A stretch of DNA of 64,000 nt from contig JBBCGH010000001.1 in assembly GCA_037200445.1 (NCBI GenBank), positions 620,001 to 684,000 on the forward strand, read 5' to 3'. The notes beneath the pieces were generated by a model. The model saw only the letters and a program-made list of their open reading frames with translations. It was not told the origin of the DNA and did no database searches. Each line of letters starts with the position of its first letter. The first letter of the stretch is position 1. The stretch is from Alphaproteobacteria bacterium. GTDB taxonomy: Bacteria > Pseudomonadota > Alphaproteobacteria > Rhizobiales > Xanthobacteraceae. A program made the translations under genes and the position numbers. Below, in pieces: positions 1-7,677 of the stretch.

Positions 1-52
1 ATCCCATCATTTCGGTTGAACGTTCGTGCCTTGGGCGCCCGACTCCGATTAG

Positions 53-325
53 TTGTCGCGGTGCCATGTCAGCCATGCAGGCACCCACGCGACAGCAGCG
101 TATCGACTACCTCGTACTCCGGCGTTTCGCCGACGCTTCGATGAGCGCGGACAGACTCGTGCCTCGCAGGCGGTTACAAACAAATCCAAAGAGACAAAAG
201 AACGTGATAGTTTGCTCAAGCTCGTGATCGGAATTGCGATCGGAGCATATCGATACGAGCCGAGCGCGCGCATCCGAGAAGTGACTCGGCTCAAGGTCGA
301 CAGACTTTACCCCTCTAACGATTAG
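53..325 (+). pseudogene. Possible remnant of a small hypothetical protein
   Basis: An open frame of 90 codons whose middle and C-terminal part (roughly residues 42-85: KSKETKERDSLLKLVIG, then AYRYEP) looks like protein. It recalls from memory a short alphaproteobacterial family with an ERxxLLKLVxGMAIxGYxYDP core followed by an HTH-like tail. The frame stops soon after the core and the expected tail is absent, so I read this as a truncated remnant. The N-terminal 40 codons look random and no ribosome binding site was identified. A spurious frame remains possible. Confidence 0.25.
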
Positions 326-574
326 GCACGCCAACAAACCGGACCCCGACGGTGATGGCGGACTTGCGGCACGGCCTGCACAGGGATGTCGGCGGCGACG
401 GCTTCGCGATCGTCAATCCCTCGCTGCGTTCACGGTCGCAGGCTGCATCCGATTGCACTTAGGTTCGGCGGATTCGACTTGAGGCTATTGGCGGCCGCAC
501 CGGTCACTCCGATACGTTAGGACAATCGCGCTATCCGCTCGAACGGCTTCATCTTGACGACCAACGCAAGTCAT
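326..574. other. Intergenic stretch upstream of fabI, nothing recognised
   Basis: Together with the weak frame at 53-325 this leaves about 570 bases before fabI without a firm gene. I see no RNA gene, no convincing promoter and no mobile-element end. It presumably holds the fabI promoter. Confidence 0.4.
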
Positions 575-1429
575 ATGGCGGTTATGGCACGCGCAAGAGC
601 ACCGGCAGATGTCGCTTCTCTTGATCGAAGCGGCAAGAACAAATCGTCAATTCCCGACGTCAAGGCGAAGCTGCTCGAAGGCAAGCGGGGCCTCGTCGTC
701 GGTATCGCAAATGAAGATTCGATCGCCTGGGGCTGCGCCAAGGCGTTCCGCGCCTTCGGTGCGGAGGTTGCCGTTACCTATCTGAACGAGAAAGCAAGGA
801 AATTTGTCGCGCCGCTGGCGAAGGAGCTCGAGGCCCCGATCCTAATGCCGCTCGATACGCGCGTTCCAGGGCAGATGGAGGCCGTGTTCGATGCCATTTC
901 GAAGAAATGGGGTTCACTCGATTTCCTGGTACACTCCATTGCGTTCTCGCCGAAAGACGCGCTGCACGGCCGCGTCGTCGACGTGGACCAGGACGGTTTC
1001 GCTCAAACGATGGATGTGTCTTGCTGGACCTTTATCCGTATGGCGCACCTCGCAGAGCCGTTGATGCGCAAGGGCGGCACCATCTTCACGATGACCTATT
1101 ACGGCAGCCGGATGGTGGTGAAAAATTACAACATCATGGGCGTCGCGAAGGCGGCCCTTGAATGCGCCGTGCGCTACATCGCGGCGGAGCTCGGACCAAA
1201 GGGCATTCGCGTGCACGCGATTTCGCCAGGGCCGCTCGCCACCCGGGCCGCGTCGGGCATTCCGGAGTTCGATGCCCTGCTCGACAAGGCAAGGGCGCAG
1301 GCGCCCGCGCGAAGCCTTGTCAGCATCGATGACGTCGGTGTTGCGACCGCGTTTCTCGCGCATGACGCGGCCCGGTTGATCACCGGCGAGACGCTCTACA
1401 TCGACGGCGGATACCACATCATCGACTAG
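575..1429 (+). CDS. fabI: Enoyl-[acyl-carrier-protein] reductase, FabI type
   Basis: NAD(P)H-dependent reduction of trans-2-enoyl-ACP in type II fatty-acid synthesis (cytoplasmic SDR fold). The N-terminal nucleotide-binding stretch has the FabI form VVGIANEDSIAWG rather than the classical TGxxxGxG. Tyr175, Tyr185 and Lys192 have the FabI spacing (the first and second Tyr ten residues apart, then Y-x6-K), matching Tyr146/Tyr156/Lys163 of the E. coli enzyme. The C-terminus TGETLYIDGGYHI is typical. The product is 284 residues, about 20 longer than usual because of a charged N-terminal extension. ATG 575 was chosen over an upstream TTG at 554; neither has a clear Shine-Dalgarno, and ATG 584 is also possible. 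It stands alone, convergent with the DUF3141 gene, so it may be a second FabI serving low-oxygen or storage-lipid metabolism rather than the housekeeping copy. Confidence 0.88.
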   Translation: MAVMARARAPADVASLDRSGKNKSSIPDVKAKLLEGKRGLVVGIANEDSIAWGCAKAFRAFGAEVAVTYLNEKARKFVAPLAKELEAPILMPLDTRVPGQMEAVFDAISKKWGSLDFLVHSIAFSPKDALHGRVVDVDQDGFAQTMDVSCWTFIRMAHLAEPLMRKGGTIFTMTYYGSRMVVKNYNIMGVAKAALECAVRYIAAELGPKGIRVHAISPGPLATRAASGIPEFDALLDKARAQAPARSLVSIDDVGVATAFLAHDAARLITGETLYIDGGYHIID

Positions 1430-1471
1430 GTCGCTGCGGGGCGCGAGCCCGCAGGCTCACGCGGAAGAACA

Positions 1472-3715
1472 TCAGCCTGCTCGGACAATGCGCCCAATAG
1501 ACTGGGGGTTCTCGCCGCGGCTCTTTCGCGCACTTTCCGTTTCATCAGCTCCGAACAGACGCGCGATTTGAGCGAGCTTATCCTCGTCGTCGGGAGAGAG
1601 GCTGCCGCGCGCGCCAAGGATCTGTTTGATCAGTGCGGAGGCCTGCTGCCGGATATCCCAATCGTCGGGAAGCATTGCCGGGATCGCCGCGAGAGCGGCA
1701 GCCTGGTCGATCACGAGCATGAAGAACTGCTCCCGCACCGTAGCCTTAAAATCCGAAAGCGACATCTCGCCGTGCGCTTCGCGGAGACGCCGCGCCATCT
1801 CGAAGCCGCGTTCGTCCATTGAACCGCGCGACATTCCTACGTAGAGAAGCCCGCGAATGATGGCCTCGCGTACTCCTCCTTCGGGAATACGCGCCTTGAT
1901 TTCGGCGATCCGCTGCTCGATCAGACGCTGATGGAGCGGATTCGCGGTCACCTTGCAGGCTGAATGCGCTCCGGCCGGATCGATGCCGAGCGCGGCCTGG
2001 AGTGCAGGCTGTCCGAACACCGTGAGGAACGTTCGCTCGGCGGCCTTTTCGCTGAGCTCACGAAAGGCTTCGAGCGAATCCACGATCTGGCTGGAAACCT
2101 GCTCCTGCATGGCCAGGAACGGATTGTCCTCGCTCACAGGCTTCCTGTCCTTGCGAACGTTCTCGGCCATACCTGCGACCACGCGCATGAAGGGATTGGC
2201 GTCGGAAAACATCTCGTATGACAGCCGCAGCGGATGCATCTTCTGCATCCACTCGGCCGCAGTCGGGTTCGATAGTGCGCGCGCTGTCGGCTGAGCGAAG
2301 GTACGGTAGAGGTTCAAATTGACTTCCGACAAACGCGCGGCCGCCGCAAAGCGGCGATCGTCCGCGGCATCGTTTCCGCCCATCGCAGCAATATCATCGA
2401 GCGTCCGCGCCTCGCACCGCATCACCCATTTTCCGGTGACGAGGTCGCCACCGGACGTGCCGTCCGACTTCTCCTCGAAGATCGCCTCGTAGAGGCCCGG
2501 CGGGAGTGTATCGATCAAGTCGATGTTGCTGGAAAACTCGCCGTGCTCCTTTTTCGCGACGCCGGCGGAGACGAAGATGCCGAGATGTCCGATCGATTCG
2601 TGCACCGTGTAGACGATGGTCTGCCCAAACGAGCGAATCTGCTCGACATTCTCATAGAGATCGCGGATCCAGCCCAGCGCCTGCTGCGGAGGCGTGACGT
2701 TGTCGCCCTTCGAGCAGAACACGACGATCGGCGAGCGGATATTGCGGAGGTCGATCTGCCGGCCGTCCGAGGTCTTGATCTGTCCGGCCGCCAGCTTGTT
2801 GCCGACGAATAGCTCATCGACGATGAACTGGATTTCCTCGGCATTGAGGTTGACATGGCCGCCCCACCAGCGCTCGAAGCCGAGATAGCGCGGCGCTTCG
2901 GTGTCGATCTTGGAATAGAGATTGTATTGCTTGGTCCACAGCGTATTGGCGGGATTCTGGTTCTCGAAATTCTGCACCAGCCAGGCGCCGTCGAATTTCC
3001 CGGCACCGAGATCGCTGGTCAGCGTCGTGAGCCAACTGCCGCCAAGCAGGCCGCCGGAATAGCGCATCGGATTCTTGCCGTGCACGCCCGCCCAATAGGA
3101 GAGCGGCGAGCCCGCAACGATGATCGGGCCGAACAGCTCCGGGCGGATCGCCGCCAGCATCATGACGGCCCAGCCGGCCTGGCAGTTGCCGATCACGCAG
3201 GGCTTGCCGTCGGCCTGCGGATGCAGCGTGATGACCTTTTCGAGGAAGATCGCTTCGGCGCGCCCGATATCCTCGATCGTTTGACCGGGCATTGGGTCGG
3301 GAAGAAAGCCCACGAAGTAGCACGGATGGCCGGCCTGCAGCGCAACGCCGATCTCGCTGTCCGCCTTGAATCCACCGATGCCGGGCCCATGACCGGCGCG
3401 CGGGTCGACGACGACGAAGGGACGGCGCCGCATGTCGATCTTGACGCCCGGCGGCGGGATGATTCGCGCAAGCGCATAGTTGACCGGCCGCTCGAAATTC
3501 CGGGCGTCGAGCACGAGCTCGGCCGCATACTCGAGAACGTGCGGTACAGTCTGTTCCTGATGCGCTTTGTACTGATTGCCGCGCTGGCGCATCACATCCC
3601 AGAACAGGATCGTGCGCTGGGCCGCATCAACCCAATATTCGAAGGCGGGCGCAAACGGATTGACGAAAGTTGCGGGCCGGGCCTCGGACGCTTCAGGCTT
3701 CGGTTTGGATGGCAT
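1472..3715 (-). CDS. DUF3141 family protein, PHA-synthase-like alpha/beta hydrolase
   Basis: A 747-residue cytoplasmic protein of the DUF3141 family, which is distantly related to polyhydroxyalkanoate synthases. Residues about 90-390 form an alpha/beta-hydrolase core. The nucleophile elbow reads IGNCQAGWA with Cys178 in the nucleophile position, as in PHA synthases (G-x-C-x-G) rather than the Ser of lipases. Candidate acid/base residues lie in FCSKGDNVTPP (Asp) and VHESIGHLG (His). The C-terminal half (about 450-747) is helical and family-specific. No signal peptide or membrane segment is evident. The family often accompanies pta, ackA and fabI, and pta-ackA lie 10 kb away here, which suggests a role in acyl-thioester or storage-polymer metabolism. 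The substrate is unknown. Confidence 0.8.
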   Translation of the reverse strand: MPSKPKPEASEARPATFVNPFAPAFEYWVDAAQRTILFWDVMRQRGNQYKAHQEQTVPHVLEYAAELVLDARNFERPVNYALARIIPPPGVKIDMRRRPFVVVDPRAGHGPGIGGFKADSEIGVALQAGHPCYFVGFLPDPMPGQTIEDIGRAEAIFLEKVITLHPQADGKPCVIGNCQAGWAVMMLAAIRPELFGPIIVAGSPLSYWAGVHGKNPMRYSGGLLGGSWLTTLTSDLGAGKFDGAWLVQNFENQNPANTLWTKQYNLYSKIDTEAPRYLGFERWWGGHVNLNAEEIQFIVDELFVGNKLAAGQIKTSDGRQIDLRNIRSPIVVFCSKGDNVTPPQQALGWIRDLYENVEQIRSFGQTIVYTVHESIGHLGIFVSAGVAKKEHGEFSSNIDLIDTLPPGLYEAIFEEKSDGTSGGDLVTGKWVMRCEARTLDDIAAMGGNDAADDRRFAAAARLSEVNLNLYRTFAQPTARALSNPTAAEWMQKMHPLRLSYEMFSDANPFMRVVAGMAENVRKDRKPVSEDNPFLAMQEQVSSQIVDSLEAFRELSEKAAERTFLTVFGQPALQAALGIDPAGAHSACKVTANPLHQRLIEQRIAEIKARIPEGGVREAIIRGLLYVGMSRGSMDERGFEMARRLREAHGEMSLSDFKATVREQFFMLVIDQAAALAAIPAMLPDDWDIRQQASALIKQILGARGSLSPDDEDKLAQIARLFGADETESARKSRGENPQSIGRIVRAG

Positions 3716-3918
3716 CGTGTTATCCCCGCTGCTCGCCTTGTCTCAGATCATGGCGAACTCACCGGCATGACCGGCGAACGCCTTTGGCTGATTGGACCCC
3801 ACCGGTTCTCGCGCCCCTCGTTGTCGCATTGAAGCAAGCAAGTGGCTGCGGTCGTGATTCCTTCGGATAAACAACCGATCCGCTCGCATACCGCTTCCGA
3901 ACGACCCAGCGGCAGCGG

Positions 3919-5661
3919 TCAGGAGTGTCTACCGATCACTTCGTCGAGCGAGGCAGTGCGCTCGAGCCCGCCGACCTTGGCCGCCAGACCGTCGGCGCGC
4001 AGGAGGTCGCGGACCCGCCCGCGCGCACCGACGATCTGAAACGCGATGCCGCGCGCGGCGAGTTGTTCGTGCAGCGCGTTCAGCATGCGGGCGGCTGCGA
4101 GATCAAGATAAGGCGACGAGGAGAGATCGCAGATTACTGTCCGAATCCTCGATCCATCACTGACCACCCGCCCGATGACAATCTCCAACACCGAACTGGC
4201 ATTGACGTAAAGCAGCGATGCTTCGGGGCGGAACGCGATCATGTTTTTGAGCGGCTCGTTCTCCGGATGCCGGTCAAGGTCCGAATAGCTGTTGGTTCCC
4301 GGCACGCGGCCGAGGAAAGCGACATGCGGCCGCGATGCACGCGCGAGCAGTAACAGGATCGAGGCGAGCGCGGCGAGCAGGATGCCCTGCAGGATCCCGA
4401 GAAGCAGCACGCCGGCGATCGCGATCGCGGCGGCATAAAAATCGATTCGGCTGACGCGCCACATGCGGGCGAGCGCGCGGAAATCAAACAGGCCGAGAAT
4501 CGCGGTGAGCACCACGGCAGCGAGCACCGCCTTGGGCAGGTTTTCCAGAAGCCCCGTCAGGAACAGGAGGCACAGAGCGAGCGTGATCGAGGCTAAGACG
4601 AGGGCGAGCGGCGTGCGGGCGCCGGCCTTGTCGTTGACGGCGGACTGCGACAGGCCGCCCGCGACCGGATAGCCTTGCCCAAAGGCGGCAAAGAGGTTAG
4701 CGGCGCCAAGGCCAAGAAATTCCTGGCGCGGGTCGAGCGCGTAGCCGTGCTTCGCCGCAAACGTGCGGGCCGCAGAGACGCCTTCGATGTAGGCAAGCAA
4801 GAGGCATCCGAGCGCCAGCGGCACAATCCCCTCGACGTCGCGCAGCCGCAGCGCTGGGGCCGACAGCGCGGGCAGCCCCTCCGGAATGTGTCCGGTCACC
4901 GGTAGACCGAGTTGTGCCAGCCCGAGCCAGGTGGTCAGAACGATTGCGAGCGCCACGACAGCGAGCGCGACCGGGCGACCCGGCAGAAGCCGCTCGCCGA
5001 CCAGCAGCAGCGCGATCGCGATCAGGCCGACTGCTAACACGACAAGCTGCATGCTCCCCAGTTGTCCGAGCAGCACGTAAACGCGCTCAAAGAAATTATG
5101 ACCGCCGCCTTCCACGCCGAACAGCTTCGGCAACTGAGTCATCGCGATCGTCAGCCCAGCGCCGATCTTGAAGCCGACCAGGATGCTATCGCTGATCAGC
5201 GTCACCAGAACACTCAGCCGGAACACCCAGGCAAGCAGACACAGGCCCGCCACTGTGAAGGCTGCGAGGCTCGCGATCTGCACGTAGCGCGCCGCATCGC
5301 CTTCCGCCATTGCGCCGACGGTTGCTGCAATCATGAGCGAGATCGCGGATGTGGGTCCAATTGCGAGCTGGCGCGAGGATCCAAGCAACGCGTAGCCGAG
5401 CCCACCCAGCAGGTAGCCGTAAATGCCGACCTGCGGAGGCAGGCCCGCGAGCGCCGCGTAGGCGAGTGAGACTGGGATCGCGTACGCCGCGAGCGTAACG
5501 CCCGCGATGATGTCACCGCTGAGCCACGCCCTCTGATAGCCGCCGAGCCAGCGGACGGGGGGCAGCCACGACCATCTTGCAGCCACGCTTCGGTCGTTGG
5601 GCTCCTCGTCGCTTCGAAAGCTCTGGTGGTGTTCTTCAACAGGCGGGGATTGGGTGCTCAT
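3919..5661 (-). CDS. SulP family inorganic anion transporter with STAS domain
   Basis: A 580-residue inner-membrane carrier of the SulP/SLC26 family. The membrane domain (about residues 30-430) has the family hallmarks YGYLLGGLGYALLGSS and QLAIGPTSAISLMIA near the N-terminus, followed by many hydrophobic segments. The C-terminal 130 residues form a STAS domain (FRPEASLLYVNASSV, then DLSSSPYLDLAAAR). Substrates in this family include sulfate, bicarbonate, chloride and dicarboxylates, and the sequence does not decide among them. ATG 5661 was chosen over a TTG one codon upstream. It lies downstream of the BASS-type gene on the same strand, about 110 bases apart, so the two may be co-transcribed. 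Confidence 0.9.
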   Translation of the reverse strand: MSTQSPPVEEHHQSFRSDEEPNDRSVAARWSWLPPVRWLGGYQRAWLSGDIIAGVTLAAYAIPVSLAYAALAGLPPQVGIYGYLLGGLGYALLGSSRQLAIGPTSAISLMIAATVGAMAEGDAARYVQIASLAAFTVAGLCLLAWVFRLSVLVTLISDSILVGFKIGAGLTIAMTQLPKLFGVEGGGHNFFERVYVLLGQLGSMQLVVLAVGLIAIALLLVGERLLPGRPVALAVVALAIVLTTWLGLAQLGLPVTGHIPEGLPALSAPALRLRDVEGIVPLALGCLLLAYIEGVSAARTFAAKHGYALDPRQEFLGLGAANLFAAFGQGYPVAGGLSQSAVNDKAGARTPLALVLASITLALCLLFLTGLLENLPKAVLAAVVLTAILGLFDFRALARMWRVSRIDFYAAAIAIAGVLLLGILQGILLAALASILLLLARASRPHVAFLGRVPGTNSYSDLDRHPENEPLKNMIAFRPEASLLYVNASSVLEIVIGRVVSDGSRIRTVICDLSSSPYLDLAAARMLNALHEQLAARGIAFQIVGARGRVRDLLRADGLAAKVGGLERTASLDEVIGRHS

Positions 5662-5776
5662 CAAGGCCGCCTCTAAGAGCAGTCGTTCAAGAGCGCTACG
5701 CGCGTGTTCCGCGTCGTGGCGCTATCGGCCCTCTCGGATCGCCGGTTCGTGATGGCGCGGTACTGAGCCAACGCCA

Positions 5777-6631
5777 TTAGAGTGCGACCCCTGCGGGCGC
5801 TCTTGGCCGCATCACCTTCGCAAGCGCGAGCAATCCGACCAGACTGATGACGAAAGCAACAATCAGCATCACGGTCACAGCCGGATCGCCGAGACTCGAA
5901 CCGGCGATGACCAGGCAAGCGGGGATGTTCCGGCTTCCGGCGCCAAGTGCAAAAACGTTCTGCGTCTGCGGGTCGATGGCGCCGATCAAATAGCTCACGC
6001 CGATCACGACAAACAGATACAGCATGTAGGTACCGATTGCGAAGCTTCCCAGCGTGCTGAGCAACGTCTTGAAGTTCAATCCGATCATCAGGACGACGAG
6101 CAACAGCATCGTCGCGCTGGAAATCGTCCGCACGACCGAAAGCAGGCGCGCCGCCCACGGCGCCCTGGAAAGCCCGAGCGCGAACCCAACGGACAGCGGA
6201 AGCACCATGACGACGAGAAGCGGCCTGGCGATTGCCCATGGGTCCGCGCTCAAGCCGGGTATCATGAGCGGAAGTGCCAACGGCATGAACACAATGCTGC
6301 CGCCCATCAACAGCACCATCAGCGCAACCGAATAGGCGATGCTGCCAAGCGATATTTCCGCAAGCTTTGGCATGAAGGGCGCGCCGGCAGCCGCGCCGAG
6401 CAGCAGGATGCCGGTCGCGTGCGCGGGCTGAAGCGGCACGACGCTGGTCAATACGATCGCAAGCAGCGGCGCAAAGGCGAAGTTGACCAGCAGCGCCAGG
6501 ACGACCGGTAAAGGCCTCCTGAGCGGCGCCACCACGTCCGCGAGCGGCTGGCTCATTCCGGCCGCCAGCATCGTGCTGACGACAAATGCCGGAATGCTGA
6601 GATCGGCGGCCTGTTGCAGATGGCCCGTCAT
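5777..6631 (-). CDS. BASS-type (bile acid:sodium symporter family) transporter
   Basis: A 284-residue, almost entirely hydrophobic protein with about nine predicted membrane segments. The pattern (LLGAAAGAPFMPKLAEI in the first half, ALGAGSRNIPACLVIAGSS in the second) is that of the BASS / arsenite-permease-like superfamily, whose two crossover motifs are rich in Gly, Asn and Pro. Members carry organic acids such as pyruvate or pantoate with sodium. A carboxylate substrate would fit the neighbouring pyruvate/acetate genes, but that is inference. It starts at ATG 6631, 24 bases after the preceding minus-strand hypothetical gene. Confidence 0.75.
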   Translation of the reverse strand: MTGHLQQAADLSIPAFVVSTMLAAGMSQPLADVVAPLRRPLPVVLALLVNFAFAPLLAIVLTSVVPLQPAHATGILLLGAAAGAPFMPKLAEISLGSIAYSVALMVLLMGGSIVFMPLALPLMIPGLSADPWAIARPLLVVMVLPLSVGFALGLSRAPWAARLLSVVRTISSATMLLLVVLMIGLNFKTLLSTLGSFAIGTYMLYLFVVIGVSYLIGAIDPQTQNVFALGAGSRNIPACLVIAGSSLGDPAVTVMLIVAFVISLVGLLALAKVMRPRAPAGVAL

Positions 6632-6655
6632 GAAAGGTCAAGGACCGAGCCGGCC

Positions 6656-7108
6656 TCAGCTCCATTTCAATGTCATGGCGACGTCGCCCGGCATGCCGTT
6701 TGGAAAGCTGACGATCTCGGCCCTCAGCTTGTAGCCGCGGGATTTGAAGTGCCGGTCCCACAGCCCATAAATCTCCTTCGGGACGCCGGTGAGAGTTTTC
6801 TCCCAACCCGTTTCCTGCTGGTTGATGGCGCGACCGCCGTCCGTGCACAGGCTGTTCGGGAAACGGTAGACTTGCACCTCGCTCTGACCGTTGTTGACGG
6901 CCCGCTCGATCATTTTTGTTGCTCGCCGGATACCCTCTTCATCCGAAACTCCCGACGGTTTCGTCAGGTGATCGAGCAACGCCTTTTTCTCGGCCGCGGC
7001 CTCCGCATCCCGTCGGCTCTGCTTGGCAGCTTCATCTGCCTGCGCCGACGCAAGTTTCTTCATGAAGTCTTTTGCGGTTGGCAGCAGATCGTCGATGTTG
7101 GCTGACAT
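6656..7108 (-). CDS. Hypothetical protein (150 aa)
   Basis: Not a family I recognise. A soluble protein with no signal peptide. Residues 1-55 are helical and charged, rich in Ala, Lys and Glu (AEAAAEKKALLDHL). The second half is mixed alpha/beta (EVQVYRFPNSLCTDGGRAIN). ATG 7108 was chosen because GGAGGAGGAAGGA lies directly upstream, an unusually strong ribosome binding site; a longer frame starting at 7135 would place that site inside the coding region. It precedes the BASS and SulP genes on the same strand and may head their transcript. Confidence 0.7.
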   Translation of the reverse strand: MSANIDDLLPTAKDFMKKLASAQADEAAKQSRRDAEAAAEKKALLDHLTKPSGVSDEEGIRRATKMIERAVNNGQSEVQVYRFPNSLCTDGGRAINQQETGWEKTLTGVPKEIYGLWDRHFKSRGYKLRAEIVSFPNGMPGDVAMTLKWS

Positions 7109-7149
7109 TCCTTCCTCCTCCATTCGAAATATCAAAGGAATGACGATGC

Positions 7150-7233
7150 TCAGGCCGTTTTACGGCCGCGCGAACGAAGGTAATTTTTTATGAGATCGGG
7201 TGGGCGCAAAAGCAGGCGTTCGTCGAGCGGCAT
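7150..7233 (-). CDS. Candidate 27-residue basic small protein
   Basis: A short frame beginning ATG at 7233 with GAAAGGA a few bases upstream. It encodes a basic peptide (starts MPLDERLLLRPP, ends LRSRGRKTA) with net positive charge. It lies 41 bases before the hypothetical gene at 7108 on the same strand and would be its operon leader. The stop codon falls at the edge of the hairpin GGCCGTAAAACGGCC (7153-7167). No family is recognised; support is only the start context and spacing. Confidence 0.3.
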   Translation of the reverse strand: MPLDERLLLRPPDLIKNYLRSRGRKTA

Positions 7234-7335
7234 GATCCTTTCGGATAGTCGGCTCTTCCTCGCGCGCAATGGAAAACAGCAACGCACGCGCGAACAGTGC
7301 GGGGTCGTTTCCGTCACCTCAGCGAGGCACGCCAC

Positions 7336-7599
7336 ATGAAAATCGTACTTGCAATGTCCGGCGCTCTGATTGCCACGATCGGCGTTTGGAGTTCCACGCC
7401 CGTGCTTGCGCAGGGCGCCCCTGCGGGCGCCGTGATGATCATTCCCGGCGTCTACACCACGCCGGAAATTTCTAGGAAGTGCTTGGACTATGCGGCAAAG
7501 CGCGTGGTTGGCGGCAGCAATACCGACACATCGCGCCAGGCCGTCGCGGCCGCATGCGCCAGGAAGCTGATGGCGAAGCAAAACAAGAAAAAGGCCTGA
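7336..7599 (+). CDS. Small secreted hypothetical protein (87 aa)
   Basis: An 87-residue protein with a clear signal peptide (MKIVLAMSGALIATIG, cleavage probably after VLAQG). The short mature domain contains two cysteines (RKCLDYA and AAACARK) and ends in a lysine-rich tail, so one disulfide is possible in the periplasm. ATG 7336 is preferred over the upstream ATG at 7297 because the signal peptide begins there. It precedes pflB by 78 bases, a gap that holds two overlapping hairpins. Function unknown. Confidence 0.65.
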   Translation: MKIVLAMSGALIATIGVWSSTPVLAQGAPAGAVMIIPGVYTTPEISRKCLDYAAKRVVGGSNTDTSRQAVAAACARKLMAKQNKKKA

Positions 7600-7612
7600 C
7601 CCTTCGGATCGG

Positions 7613-7651
7613 GGCCGTTTGACGGCCGGCGCAGCAACATCGCTGCGCCGG
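7613..7651 (+). promoter_or_regulatory. Two overlapping hairpins in the pflB leader
   Basis: GGCCGT-ttg-ACGGCC (7613-7627) overlaps by two bases a perfect 10-bp stem, CCGGCGCAGC/GCTGCGCCGG (7626-7651) with loop aacatc. The second stem ends 26 bases before the pflB start. There is no T-run, so this is not a standard intrinsic terminator. It may be a processing site, an mRNA stabiliser or an attenuator. Confidence 0.45.
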
Positions 7652-7677
7652 AAATGAGAGTTTTGTGGGAGGACGTC

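Noticed and set aside
2855-3832. Long plus-strand frame opposite the DUF3141 gene
   Set aside because: Arginine- and alanine-rich shadow typical of high-GC antisense frames; the opposite strand carries a clear family protein.
7153-7167. GGCCGTTTTACGGCC hairpin as a terminator
   Set aside because: Short stem with no adjacent T-run; treated only as related to the pflB leader hairpins.
7100-7677. FNR/FixK box (TTGAT-N4-ATCAA) for the pfl genes
   Set aside because: None found by eye here or upstream of pta, so no anaerobic operator is claimed.
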